Assembly: GCA_016930215.1 (NCBI GenBank)
Contig: JAFGHH010000111.1
Coordinates: 1 to 41,965, forward strand
Direction of reading: 5' to 3'
DNA: 41,965 nt
DNA from: Deltaproteobacteria bacterium
GTDB taxonomy: Bacteria; Myxococcota_A; Polyangia; DRWM01; JAAZOP01
Each line of letters opens with the position of its first letter. Position 1 is the stretch's first letter. A program made the translations under genes and the position numbers. Below the pieces are notes generated by a model that saw only the letters and a program-made list of their open reading frames with translations, was not told the DNA's origin and searched no databases. Positions 1-8,004 of the stretch are shown here, piece by piece.

Positions 1-664
1 GCAGCGCGAACGTGCCGCCGAGGTCGACGCCGACGAACTCGTGGTCGCGGACGTCGTCCCCCAGCACGCGGCGCAGCGGGGCCGCGCGCCGCCCCTCGTT
101 CCAGCGCGAGATGTCGCTGGGCAGGGTCAGTCGCACGTGGGGCCGGACGCCGAGCTGCAGCTCGTCGTCCGGCAGCTCCGTCGCCCAGGCCAGCCCCGAG
201 ATCGTGACCCGCAGCTCGCCGAGGTCGAAGTCCGTGGTCCACTCGTCGAGCGCCGGCGGGACCGTCGTGTGGATCGAGTGTCCCGTCAGCACGACGAGCT
301 CGCCGCCGAACGAGAGCCGCTCGAAGAACGACGGCGACCAGGCACCCCCCAGCACCACCCGGCCGAAGACCTCGGTGTACCCGGCCTGTCCGACGCTCCA
401 GGAGCCGCCCGCGGCGGCCACGCTGCCCCAGACGTAGCTCGCCGGGGCGACGCCGAGCGCCGGGGCGATGACGGGGCCACCCTCGACCGACAGCGGCAGG
501 GCGAAGTCGAGTTGCGGCAGGTCGTCCGCGCGCGCGGGGTCCGCCGCGCCCGCCGCCGGGCCCAGGGCCAGCACGACGAGCGCGCGGAACGCGGCCGGCG
601 CACGGGGGAGGGCGGGTCGGCGGCCGGTCGCGCGGCGTTCGTGCGTGTCCGGGGCGGACGTCAC
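1..664 (-). CDS. Outer-membrane/secreted beta-rich protein, C-terminus cut by window edge
   Basis: The open frame runs off the left end of the window; 221 residues are visible. The start is GTG at 664-662, inside the stop of the upstream VCBS gene (GTGA overlap), which implies translational coupling. An Arg-rich N-terminus is followed by a hydrophobic Ala/Leu stretch (about residues 27-46), a plausible signal peptide. After that come alternating aromatic and small residues in short strand-like blocks (for example SYVWGSVAAAG, GRVVLGGAWSP, ELVVLTGHS, ELQLGVRPHVRLTLP), as in outer-membrane beta-barrel or transporter-type proteins. No catalytic motif is visible. I cannot name the family, and the missing C-terminus, where a barrel signature would lie, prevents a firm call. 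It is the last gene seen of a three-gene minus-strand unit. Confidence 0.6.
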   Translation of the reverse strand, partial: MTSAPDTHERRATGRRPALPRAPAAFRALVVLALGPAAGAADPARADDLPQLDFALPLSVEGGPVIAPALGVAPASYVWGSVAAAGGSWSVGQAGYTEVFGRVVLGGAWSPSFFERLSFGGELVVLTGHSIHTTVPPALDEWTTDFDLGELRVTISGLAWATELPDDELQLGVRPHVRLTLPSDISRWNEGRRAAPLRRVLGDDVRDHEFVGVDLGGTFAL

Positions 665-2451
665 GGGTCCCCCGTCGGTCCGAGGCCGTTGCGGAGGAAG
701 TTGCCGCGGCCGGTGGTCCACAAACCGGGGTATTTGTCCGCGTCGGCGCCCGCCACCGTGCAGTTCGTCGACGAGCCCTTGACGCGGTAGACGTCCAGGC
801 CGTGGTCGAGGGTCAGGAGCAGGATCTCGAGCTGCCCGTCGCCATCGATGTCGTTGATCGTCGGGCAGGCCGTGGCGCCCACGCCGTTGCCGTTCTCCTC
901 CTGGCCGCGCAACGCCACGTCGTGCAGCACCTCGCCCGCCGCCGAGAGGATCACCAGGCGGCCCTCGCCGGGCTCGTCGCTCCACACGCCGATCACGACC
1001 TCGGGCCGCCCGTCGCCGGTCAGGTCCGCCACCGCCGGCTCGGAGCCGAAGGTGAACGGCGCGCCGCGTGCGTAGTTGTGGCGCCACAGCAGGCGGGCGT
1101 CGGCGTCGTAGGCGTAGAGGAAGCCGTCGTTGAGCGAGGCGAGGATCTCGGGCCGCGCGTCGCCGTCGATGTTCGCCACGGCCGGCGCCGGCATTCCCGC
1201 CACCGGATACCAGTCGTCGTCCTGCCACGGCTCTTCGGACAGCGGCAGCCGTTCGAACGCCGGCAGCCGGCGGCCCGACCGATGTCCCGTCGCCGCGTGG
1301 TCGCCCTGCAGGACCATCAGCGCGTAGTGGTAGGTGTGGTACGGCTCGTCCTTCTCGACGTTGGGGAACCCCAGCACCTCGTTCAACCCGTCGCCGTCCA
1401 GGTCGGCGATGTTGGGCGGAGAGTGGGTCCACTGGAGCCAGTAGGTCCAGCTCGGCCCGGGCCAGTCGCCGGTGTGCAGGTGGTAGTGGTCCTCCTCGAC
1501 CTGCGGCTCGAGGTACCGGATGAACTGGCCCCAGGTCAGCGGCTGGTCGCGGCAGTCGCTGGAGCGGTTGGTGAAGTACGTCGGGTCGGTGTCGAGCGCG
1601 GTGCCGTCGGGGTTGAAGACCTGGATGTGGTGGTTGTCGTACGTCGCGACGACTTCCAGCTCGGCGTCGTCGTCGACGTTGCCGATCCCGAGGTTCTGGC
1701 CGTACATGCCGTAGGCGTTGTGGCCGCAGCCGTTGCGGTCGGCGTCGCCGCCGGGGCCGGTGAGCTTGTTGTAGCGGGGCCAGGCGGGCCAGGCGACGCC
1801 CGCGGGCTGGTAGGGCGTGCCGTCGGGGTTGAAGACGTAGACGTAGGCCTCCTCCTTCGCGGAGGCGTCGTCGTCGTCCTCGGTCTCGGTGGTGGCGGCG
1901 ACGATCTCGATCCGTCCGTCGTGGTCGAGGTCGGCGGCGGCGAGCGAGCGGTTCTCGCCACAGACCGACTCGCCGCAGGTCGAGGCGGGCCAGCCGGCCT
2001 TGAGCGCCATCGCGCCCGCGTCCCACTCGTAGGCCGTCACGTGCCCCTCGCCGCTGGCGACCACGATCTCGATCGTGCCGTCGCCGTCGAGGTCGGCGAC
2101 GACGGCGGGGGCGTAGACCCGGCCGTGGCTGTGGGTCTCGTGGTCGGTCCGGTCGAGCAGCGTGCCGTCGGCGGACCAGACGGCGACGTCGTAGAACGGG
2201 GCCACGATCTCCTTGCTGCCGTTGCCGTCCAGGTCGAGCACGGCGGGCGAGGAGAACCAGCCCGTGTTGCCGATCGACAGGTTCCGCACGAACTCCAGCT
2301 CGCCGCTGCCGGGCCGGGCCGCGGGCCCGCAGGTGGGCGGCGTGGAGCGGGTCTCCTCGCAGGCGGCGAGCGACAGCAAGGCGGCGAGGGCGGCGGCGAG
2401 CACGGCCGGTCGGTGCGGCGCCCGTTTCCGGAACAGGGGTCGGTTCATCAT
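661..2451 (-). CDS. FG-GAP/VCBS-repeat lipoprotein
   Basis: A predicted lipoprotein of 596 residues. Start is ATG-ATG at 2451/2448, followed by a basic, Ala/Leu-rich signal and the lipobox LAAC-EE. The mature part carries about eight Asp-rich calcium-binding-type repeats of the form DLDGDGxxEI (DLDGNGSKEI, DLDGDGTIEI, DLDHDGRIEI, NVDDDAELEV, DLDGDGLNEV, NIDGDARPEI, DLTGDGRPEV, DIDGDGQLEI). Their spacing suits a seven- or eight-bladed propeller like the FG-GAP/VCBS family (integrin alpha-like). Such proteins usually sit on the cell surface and bind ligands; no enzyme active site is seen. It lies 37 bases after the SDR gene and overlaps the next gene by four bases. No clear Shine-Dalgarno precedes the start, so the choice between the two ATGs is arbitrary. 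Confidence 0.85.
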   Translation of the reverse strand: MMNRPLFRKRAPHRPAVLAAALAALLSLAACEETRSTPPTCGPAARPGSGELEFVRNLSIGNTGWFSSPAVLDLDGNGSKEIVAPFYDVAVWSADGTLLDRTDHETHSHGRVYAPAVVADLDGDGTIEIVVASGEGHVTAYEWDAGAMALKAGWPASTCGESVCGENRSLAAADLDHDGRIEIVAATTETEDDDDASAKEEAYVYVFNPDGTPYQPAGVAWPAWPRYNKLTGPGGDADRNGCGHNAYGMYGQNLGIGNVDDDAELEVVATYDNHHIQVFNPDGTALDTDPTYFTNRSSDCRDQPLTWGQFIRYLEPQVEEDHYHLHTGDWPGPSWTYWLQWTHSPPNIADLDGDGLNEVLGFPNVEKDEPYHTYHYALMVLQGDHAATGHRSGRRLPAFERLPLSEEPWQDDDWYPVAGMPAPAVANIDGDARPEILASLNDGFLYAYDADARLLWRHNYARGAPFTFGSEPAVADLTGDGRPEVVIGVWSDEPGEGRLVILSAAGEVLHDVALRGQEENGNGVGATACPTINDIDGDGQLEILLLTLDHGLDVYRVKGSSTNCTVAGADADKYPGLWTTGRGNFLRNGLGPTGDP

Positions 2452-2488
2452 GCCGCAAGGATAGCGGGCCGGGGCACTCCGGTCCACC

Positions 2489-4060
2489 TCAGTAGATGGC
2501 CCGCAACGACAGCGCCATCGGCAGCAGGTCGTTGAGCAGGTCGAACGTCAGGGTCGCGGTCCCCATCTCGTGGCCGTCGGCGGCCGTCAGCCGTCCGCGG
2601 AGGGTGGCGAGGCTGTCGAGCGGGTGCAGCGGGTCGAGCTGCCGGTGCCCGTGGAACCGGCAGGGCGCGCCGTCCCGCCCCGCGAACCCGAAGTCGTAGA
2701 CCAGCCGGCGCCGGGACAGCAGGGCCAGCTCGAGCGATCCGGCGACCGGCACGCCGTCGGCGAGGTCCTCCGCGAACAGCGTGCCCTGCAGCCGCGCGAC
2801 CGGCGCGCGCGGGAGGCCGCGCACGCGGTCGATCGCGACCGTCGCGGTGAGGACGAAGCTCCGATCCTCGTCGAGCAGGTCGGCGGAGCGCCGCCAGGTG
2901 CCCGACAGCGTCTCGGTCAGCTCGAGGCCCACGTCGAGCGGCTCGGCGGTCGAGCCGGCGTCGTAGCGCGGCGTCCACCTCCGGTCCTGGTACCACGCCA
3001 GCACTCCGGGGAGCGCCTGCCGGATGTCGGGATGCAGGGGCTCCCACCCCAGTCGCCGCAGCCGTGCATTGGAGAAGACGCGGTCGCGGATCAGGAAGGC
3101 GCCCAGCGCCCGGTCGATGCGCGGCGAGAGGTCCTCGGCCAGACCGTGGCGCTGCCGGATCACCTTCCACAGGACGGCGGTTGCGGCGTTGATCGCGCCG
3201 AGCACGGGGTCGCTCTCGAGCACCGGGACGGCGAGCCGGCCGATCCACCGCGGCGGGATCGGCACGGTGGCGGTGATCGGGAAGCCGTAGGCGGCGATGG
3301 CGGCGTTGACGATCTCGCCGAAGGTCAACGGAGTGTCGTCGCAGACGTTGAACGTCTCGCCGTAGGCGTCGCGGCGCTCGAGGACGAGCACGGCGGCGCG
3401 GGCCACGTCGGCGGTATGCACCCAGTTCGACCTCGGACCGCCTCGCGCGCCGAACATCGCGGCGCCGCCCGAGACGAGCTTGAGCATCGGGGGGAGCGTG
3501 AACAGCGCGCCGGCGAGCAGCTTGCCGCGGGGGCCGTAGACCTGCGCGGGACGCAGGACGACCCAGCCGGGGCCGCCGTGCCGGGCGTGCTGCTGGACCA
3601 TCGCCTCCGCGTCCAGCTTCGTCTGCTCGTAGTCGCAGTCGGCGCGCAGCGGCGTGTCCTCCGTGATCACGCCGCGCGTGCGCTGGTAGACCGCCCCGGT
3701 GGAGACGTGGACGAACGCCCGCACCCCCTCGTCCCGGGCGGCCTCGTACAGCCAGCCGACGGTGTCGACGTTGATCGGCTTCAGGGCCGCGAACGGCAGG
3801 GAGAGGTCCCGGACCGCGGCGGTGTGGATCACGTGCGTGGCCCCCCGCAGGGCGGGACGGGCGAACGCAACGTCCGTCAGGTCGCCGGGACGGTCCTCGA
3901 CGTGCTTCGCGGCACCCGCCGGCAGCTCGGGAAGCGCCGCGTCCGGGAGATCCACCCGGATCACGCGCACGCGCTCCCGCTGCAGCAGCTCCTCGACCAC
4001 CTGGGCGCCCACCGTCCCGGCCGCCCCGGTCACCGCCACCGTCATCGGACCCTTCCGCAT
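2489..4060 (-). CDS. Extended SDR (NAD-dependent epimerase/dehydratase) with extra C-terminal beta domain
   Basis: A 523-residue protein. The Rossmann motif GAAGTVG is at residues 12-18, and the SDR catalytic set is a Ser/Thr at 120-121 plus Tyr144 and Lys148 (YEQTK). Residues 1 to about 350 match extended SDRs acting on nucleotide sugars, sterols or similar alcohols; the substrate is unknown. Residues about 365-523 are an additional beta-rich domain (TETLSGTW, LVYDFGF, LTFDLLND). From memory it resembles the domain that follows GMC oxidoreductases in some steroid-type gene clusters; that resemblance is my inference. The ATG at 4060 has a good GGAGGG site five bases upstream. A second ATG at 4045 has AAGGG, from an imperfect local duplication of the same start signal. 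First gene of the minus-strand unit with the VCBS lipoprotein. Confidence 0.85.
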   Translation of the reverse strand: MRKGPMTVAVTGAAGTVGAQVVEELLQRERVRVIRVDLPDAALPELPAGAAKHVEDRPGDLTDVAFARPALRGATHVIHTAAVRDLSLPFAALKPINVDTVGWLYEAARDEGVRAFVHVSTGAVYQRTRGVITEDTPLRADCDYEQTKLDAEAMVQQHARHGGPGWVVLRPAQVYGPRGKLLAGALFTLPPMLKLVSGGAAMFGARGGPRSNWVHTADVARAAVLVLERRDAYGETFNVCDDTPLTFGEIVNAAIAAYGFPITATVPIPPRWIGRLAVPVLESDPVLGAINAATAVLWKVIRQRHGLAEDLSPRIDRALGAFLIRDRVFSNARLRRLGWEPLHPDIRQALPGVLAWYQDRRWTPRYDAGSTAEPLDVGLELTETLSGTWRRSADLLDEDRSFVLTATVAIDRVRGLPRAPVARLQGTLFAEDLADGVPVAGSLELALLSRRRLVYDFGFAGRDGAPCRFHGHRQLDPLHPLDSLATLRGRLTAADGHEMGTATLTFDLLNDLLPMALSLRAIY

Positions 4061-4087
4061 CGGACCCTCCGCTTCCGCCGGTCGCCG

Positions 4088-4116
4088 ACTCTGCTGCGGC
4101 GGGCGTGGGATGTCAA
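4088..4116 (-). promoter_or_regulatory. Candidate sigma70-type promoter for the SDR operon
   Basis: On the minus strand a perfect TTGACA (4116-4111) is followed after 17 bases by CAGAGT (4093-4088), a poor -10 with three of six consensus matches. Transcription would begin near 4081, about 20 bases before the SDR start. It sits in the 71-base gap after the amidohydrolase stop. Confidence 0.35.
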
Positions 4117-4131
4117 CGACGTCGGCCGGGC

Positions 4132-7100
4132 TCAGGGGACGTTGGGCAGTCCGGGCGTCGGCGTGGTCGTCACCCGCCAGTCGTCGAGCGCGTTGTTCGA
4201 GTCCGCCCCGTCGGGCAACCGGATCAGGGAGGCCGGCGACGAGTTGTTGTCCTGCGCGGTCGCGGCGGTGCCCTCGACGAGGTTGAAGGTCCCCGGCACC
4301 CCGGTGAACGTGACGGCGATCATCTCGCCCTCGTAGCTCAGGGCATCGACCAGCGTCCCGGTCACCGTATCGAACAGCGCGATCCCGTCCGGCGCGCCGT
4401 TCTGGATCGCATCGTTCGGCAACGCGACCGACGAGACTCCGGACGGGACCGTCACCGCGCTCCCGGCCAGCAGGAAGAACGCGTGCGGCGCAAGCGTCCC
4501 CGAGAGGTCGAACCGCCGCACCTCGCTCATCGCCGTGGCGGCGCCGTTGACGACGATCAGCGTCAGGCCGTCCAGCGTGGCCGTCGTCGAGGTGGCGTTG
4601 TAGAGCTCGACGAACTCCGCGTTGTCGGTCCCGACGGTGTCGTAGTCGAGCTCGTTGATCACCAGCCCCGGCGTCGGGCCTTCGAAGACGTCGAGCAGCG
4701 AGGTCCGCACGTCCGTTCCGAGCGTTGCGGTCACGACGTCCGTGGAAGCCGCGGCGCCCGCCGTGTAGGCGAAGGTCGCCTCCAGGGCGTCCGCCGGCAC
4801 GGTCACCGATGCCGGGACGGTCCCGCCGCCGGTCACCGACAGGTCGACGACCGTGCCGCCCGCCGGCGCGGGGAGATCCAGGACCACCGTCAGGTCGAGG
4901 CTCCCTCCGGTCGAGAGGGAGGCGGCGGCCGGCCGCAGCTCGACCAGCCGCGGCACCTCGGTCGGACCGACGACCCGCACCTCGGCCGTCCGCACGTCCG
5001 CACCGAGGGTCGCCGTGATCGTGTACGGGGTGGCCGAGGCCGTGAACGCGGAGACCGGCACGGGCGCGCTCAGGCTCCCCGCCGGGACGACGACGTCCGC
5101 GACCGTCAGCCCGGCATCGCTGGAGGAGAGAGCGATCGTGAGGTCCGTCGACGCGATGCGGGTCAGGTGCACGGTGAGCGGTTCGGGGAACGTGTTGCCG
5201 GTCGTCCCCTGCCGGGCGTAGGACAGGGGCGGCGCGAGGCCGGCGAGGCCCGCCGAGCCGAAGACCACGTCGCCGACGGTCCGGGGCAGGAGCTTGGAGC
5301 AGCAGTTCCGGACGGCGAGCACGCCGCGGATCGCCGCGAACCGCTCGCCCGCCGCAGGCAGCGGGGCGATCGCGTACAACCAGTCATCGACGCGCAGCGC
5401 GTCGGCGCCGGTGGTGTCGCTGACCTCGAACTCGTTCTCGCCGCTGTCCCGCAGGCACGGTTCGGGGTCGGTGTCGGTCACGGCGACGTCCGTCACCTCG
5501 ATCAGCACCGCTTCGTAGGCGTCCGCGCGTGTGCCGCCCGTCCGAACCTCCGCGGTCGTCAACGGCGCCGGCTCGGGCAGGGAGACTCCGTGTGCGACCA
5601 CCGAGACGGTCGCCCAGCCGAGTTGGAGCTGGCAGTTGTACTCGCTGAGCTGGGCGCTGGTCACATCGACCCGGTCGCCCACGGCCACCGTGGGCGCGGA
5701 GGACGTGAAGACGAAGATCCCGGAGTACTCGGGACCGGTGTACGCCGCGTCGGCGGGATCGACCTGCATGAAGAACCCGTTGGAGCCCACGGCGGTGACG
5801 ATGGACCCGTGGATCGCCACGGCGTCCCCGACCGTGTAGCGGCCGGCCGGGTCCTTCACCTCGTAGATCGTCGCGGGGCAGGGGGCGCCGGCGGGGTTGT
5901 AGTCGTCCGGGCAGAGGTCGCAGTCGTCGCCGAGCAGGTCGCCGTCGCGGTCCTCCTGGCCCGGGTTGCGGAGGCGCGGGCAGTTGTCGGTCGCGTCGTG
6001 AACGCCGTCGGCGTCCAGGTCCTCCCGGGGAGGAAGGGCGCAGGTCGTCACGGCCGGGTGGAGCGGGCAGGGGTCGCAGGCGTCCCCCACGCCGTCGCCG
6101 TCGAAATCGGCCTGCACCCCGCCGTCCATCGGTCGGATGGGGTTGAAGATCAAGGGGCAGTTGTCCTCGTCGTCCGGGATGCCGTCCCCGTCCTCGTCGC
6201 CCGCGATCGGTTCGCCGAGGTACCGGTTCGAGCCGTTCACCTCCGGAGAGGGGAACGGGGCGGCGGCGTTGCGCCACGGGAGGCAGGACGGCTCGCCCTC
6301 CGGCGGTCCGCAGAAGAACAGCGGGTACTGGTCCGCGTTGGCCGCCGCGAGGGACGCCAGCGTCTCGGCGCCGTCCGTCTCGCGGGATACGCACACCGCC
6401 TTCGGCGTGCCGCAGACGTCGAGCGGGTCGCAGGCGTCGCCCCCGGGCAGGGCCGCGACGACGTCGGCATCGCCGAACAGGGGGAGCAGGCGATGCGGGT
6501 CCGCCGCCGTGCCGCGGCGCAGCACCAGCACGACGTCCTGCGGTTCCGCGTCGATGACCGCGCGATGGTCCACGTGGACGGACCCGTCGAAAATCGCGAT
6601 GTCCGCCGCCTGGCCGGGCTCGAGGGTCCCCAGGACGTCGTCGACGCCCAGGGTGCGGGCCGCGCCGCGCGTGGCCATCAGCCACAGCTCCTCGCTCGTG
6701 AAGTACGGGTACCCGTCGTCGCGGCGCAGGAACAGCTCGTTGAAGAAGTCCGCGCAGCGGAGCTCGCGGAGCATGTTCATCGAGCCGGAGATAATCCAGT
6801 CGGTGCCCAGCCCGATCGGCACCCCCAGCGCGTGGTACTCGGTGACCCGCGCCGTGTCGCCGTAGAGCGTGATGTTGGTCCTCGGCGACCAGATCAGGTC
6901 GGTCCCGTCGAGCGCCATCTCGGCGATCTCGGTCGGCAGAAGCCCGACGCCGTGCATGAAGGCGCTCTGGTCCTGGACCAGGTCCGTGGAGCCCTCGTTC
7001 ATGCACAGGAATTCGTTCCGCGCCGTCCGGTCGATCCCCTCGGAGACGTGCGGCGTGTAGGCGTTGCTGTCCGCGATGCTGCCGGCCGTCGTGATGCTGG

Positions 7101-7935
7101 GGTAGCCGCACCCGGAGGTGAGCAGGGTGCCGTCCGAGTCGCCGAGCGGGAAGGTCGAGTAGTGGACGCGGGGCACGCCGAGGCCCTCCTGGTCGGCGCG
7201 GTCGAGGTTGCGCAGGAAGCCGCTCGTGCTGCCGGAGCCGTTGAGCGACGTGGCGCCGCCCAGCACCATCCGGAGCTCGCCCCACAGCATCTCCCGGCGG
7301 CTCGCGCCGCTGTTGTAGTCGAGCTCGCTGTGTCCCTGGAGCCCGCGGCGCCAGTGGTGCCGGTGTTCGAACCGCTCCTCCGTCAGGGTGTAGGGCACGT
7401 TGTTCATGTACGTGATGTGGTCGTGGGTGTTGATCAGGCCGGGCGAGATCACGCCGTGGCGGCAGTGGAGGCGCGGCGCGTCGGCGTCGGCCGCGCAGTC
7501 GCAGCCGACGCAGGCGATGTCGCCCGCGCCGTCGATCCAGACCTCGCCGCCGCGCAGCACCTCGCCCGGGGTCAGCACGGTGCCGACGATCAGCAGCCCG
7601 TCGCCGGTCCCCGCCTCCCACTCGCACACCCCCTCGTCCGGCGGCGGCGGCAGCGGCTCCGGACACTCGGTGATCGTCGGTTCGCGAGGGTGGCCGTCGG
7701 GCGGCTCGACGTCGCCGCCGTCGCCGCCGTCCTCGTCGCCGTCGGCCTCGACGTCGAGCCCGCCGTCCTCGTCGCCGTCGGCCTCGACGTCGAGCCCCTC
7801 GTCGCCGGTCGCATCGGCGTCGTCGTGCACCTCGGCGTCCGCGTCGGACTCCGAGTCGTCTCCGCAGCCGGCGACGACGACGAGCGGCAGGGTCAGCAGA
7901 ACGAGCTTGAGGCTTCTTCGGTGCAGGCGTTGCAT
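4132..7935 (-). CDS. Giant lipoprotein amidohydrolase with TSP3, OB-like and lamin-tail domains
   Basis: 1267 residues from ATG 7935 (a TTG at 7971 would add 12 residues ahead of the signal). Lipobox VAGC, Cys24, then a very acidic tether (about 25-80). Residues about 110-475 are a TRZ/ATZ-type metal-dependent amidohydrolase: HDH at 171-173, MHG with His328, SPRTN at 350-354 and GLGTDW with Asp379. The usual HxxE metal His looks replaced by Cys311 (CMNE). Next come four thrombospondin type 3 calcium-binding repeats (about 580-690, DxDGDGxxD...NCP), an OB-like segment (about 690-790), tandem Ig-like beta repeats and a lamin-tail-like domain (about 1110-1230, GLVINELDYD...EFVELYN). It probably hydrolyses an amide or amidine-type substrate outside the cytoplasm; the substrate is unknown. 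A 36-base tandem repeat encodes part of the tether. Confidence 0.85.
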   Translation of the reverse strand: MQRLHRRSLKLVLLTLPLVVVAGCGDDSESDADAEVHDDADATGDEGLDVEADGDEDGGLDVEADGDEDGGDGGDVEPPDGHPREPTITECPEPLPPPPDEGVCEWEAGTGDGLLIVGTVLTPGEVLRGGEVWIDGAGDIACVGCDCAADADAPRLHCRHGVISPGLINTHDHITYMNNVPYTLTEERFEHRHHWRRGLQGHSELDYNSGASRREMLWGELRMVLGGATSLNGSGSTSGFLRNLDRADQEGLGVPRVHYSTFPLGDSDGTLLTSGCGYPSITTAGSIADSNAYTPHVSEGIDRTARNEFLCMNEGSTDLVQDQSAFMHGVGLLPTEIAEMALDGTDLIWSPRTNITLYGDTARVTEYHALGVPIGLGTDWIISGSMNMLRELRCADFFNELFLRRDDGYPYFTSEELWLMATRGAARTLGVDDVLGTLEPGQAADIAIFDGSVHVDHRAVIDAEPQDVVLVLRRGTAADPHRLLPLFGDADVVAALPGGDACDPLDVCGTPKAVCVSRETDGAETLASLAAANADQYPLFFCGPPEGEPSCLPWRNAAAPFPSPEVNGSNRYLGEPIAGDEDGDGIPDDEDNCPLIFNPIRPMDGGVQADFDGDGVGDACDPCPLHPAVTTCALPPREDLDADGVHDATDNCPRLRNPGQEDRDGDLLGDDCDLCPDDYNPAGAPCPATIYEVKDPAGRYTVGDAVAIHGSIVTAVGSNGFFMQVDPADAAYTGPEYSGIFVFTSSAPTVAVGDRVDVTSAQLSEYNCQLQLGWATVSVVAHGVSLPEPAPLTTAEVRTGGTRADAYEAVLIEVTDVAVTDTDPEPCLRDSGENEFEVSDTTGADALRVDDWLYAIAPLPAAGERFAAIRGVLAVRNCCSKLLPRTVGDVVFGSAGLAGLAPPLSYARQGTTGNTFPEPLTVHLTRIASTDLTIALSSSDAGLTVADVVVPAGSLSAPVPVSAFTASATPYTITATLGADVRTAEVRVVGPTEVPRLVELRPAAASLSTGGSLDLTVVLDLPAPAGGTVVDLSVTGGGTVPASVTVPADALEATFAYTAGAAASTDVVTATLGTDVRTSLLDVFEGPTPGLVINELDYDTVGTDNAEFVELYNATSTTATLDGLTLIVVNGAATAMSEVRRFDLSGTLAPHAFFLLAGSAVTVPSGVSSVALPNDAIQNGAPDGIALFDTVTGTLVDALSYEGEMIAVTFTGVPGTFNLVEGTAATAQDNNSSPASLIRLPDGADSNNALDDWRVTTTPTPGLPNVP
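7726..7797 (-). repeat. Exact 36-bp tandem duplication in the lipoprotein tether
   Basis: Two identical, adjacent 36-base units (7726-7761 and 7762-7797) encode twice the acidic segment GLDVEADGDEDG just after the lipid-modified Cys of the amidohydrolase. The unit is a multiple of three, so copy-number change would lengthen or shorten the surface tether without breaking the frame. Confidence 0.9.
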
Positions 7936-7980
7936 GAAGCCAGCATGGCCCGATCGGATTGGTGATTTCAAGGAAGACCG

Positions 7981-7997
7981 GCCGCCCCGCGGGCGGC
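7981..7997 (-). terminator. GC-rich hairpin after the C25 peptidase gene
   Basis: A seven-base-pair inverted repeat (GCCGCCC/GGGCGGC) with a three-base loop lies 8 bases beyond the C25 stop. Only a weak T-containing stretch follows on the minus strand, so intrinsic termination is possible but not certain. Confidence 0.3.
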
Positions 7998-8004
7998 GTG
8001 CATG

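Noticed and set aside
4105-7965. Very long open frame on the plus strand opposite the amidohydrolase
   Set aside because: It is a by-product of the GC-rich codon pattern; its translation is Arg/Gly/Val-rich without domains, whereas the minus strand shows clear motifs.
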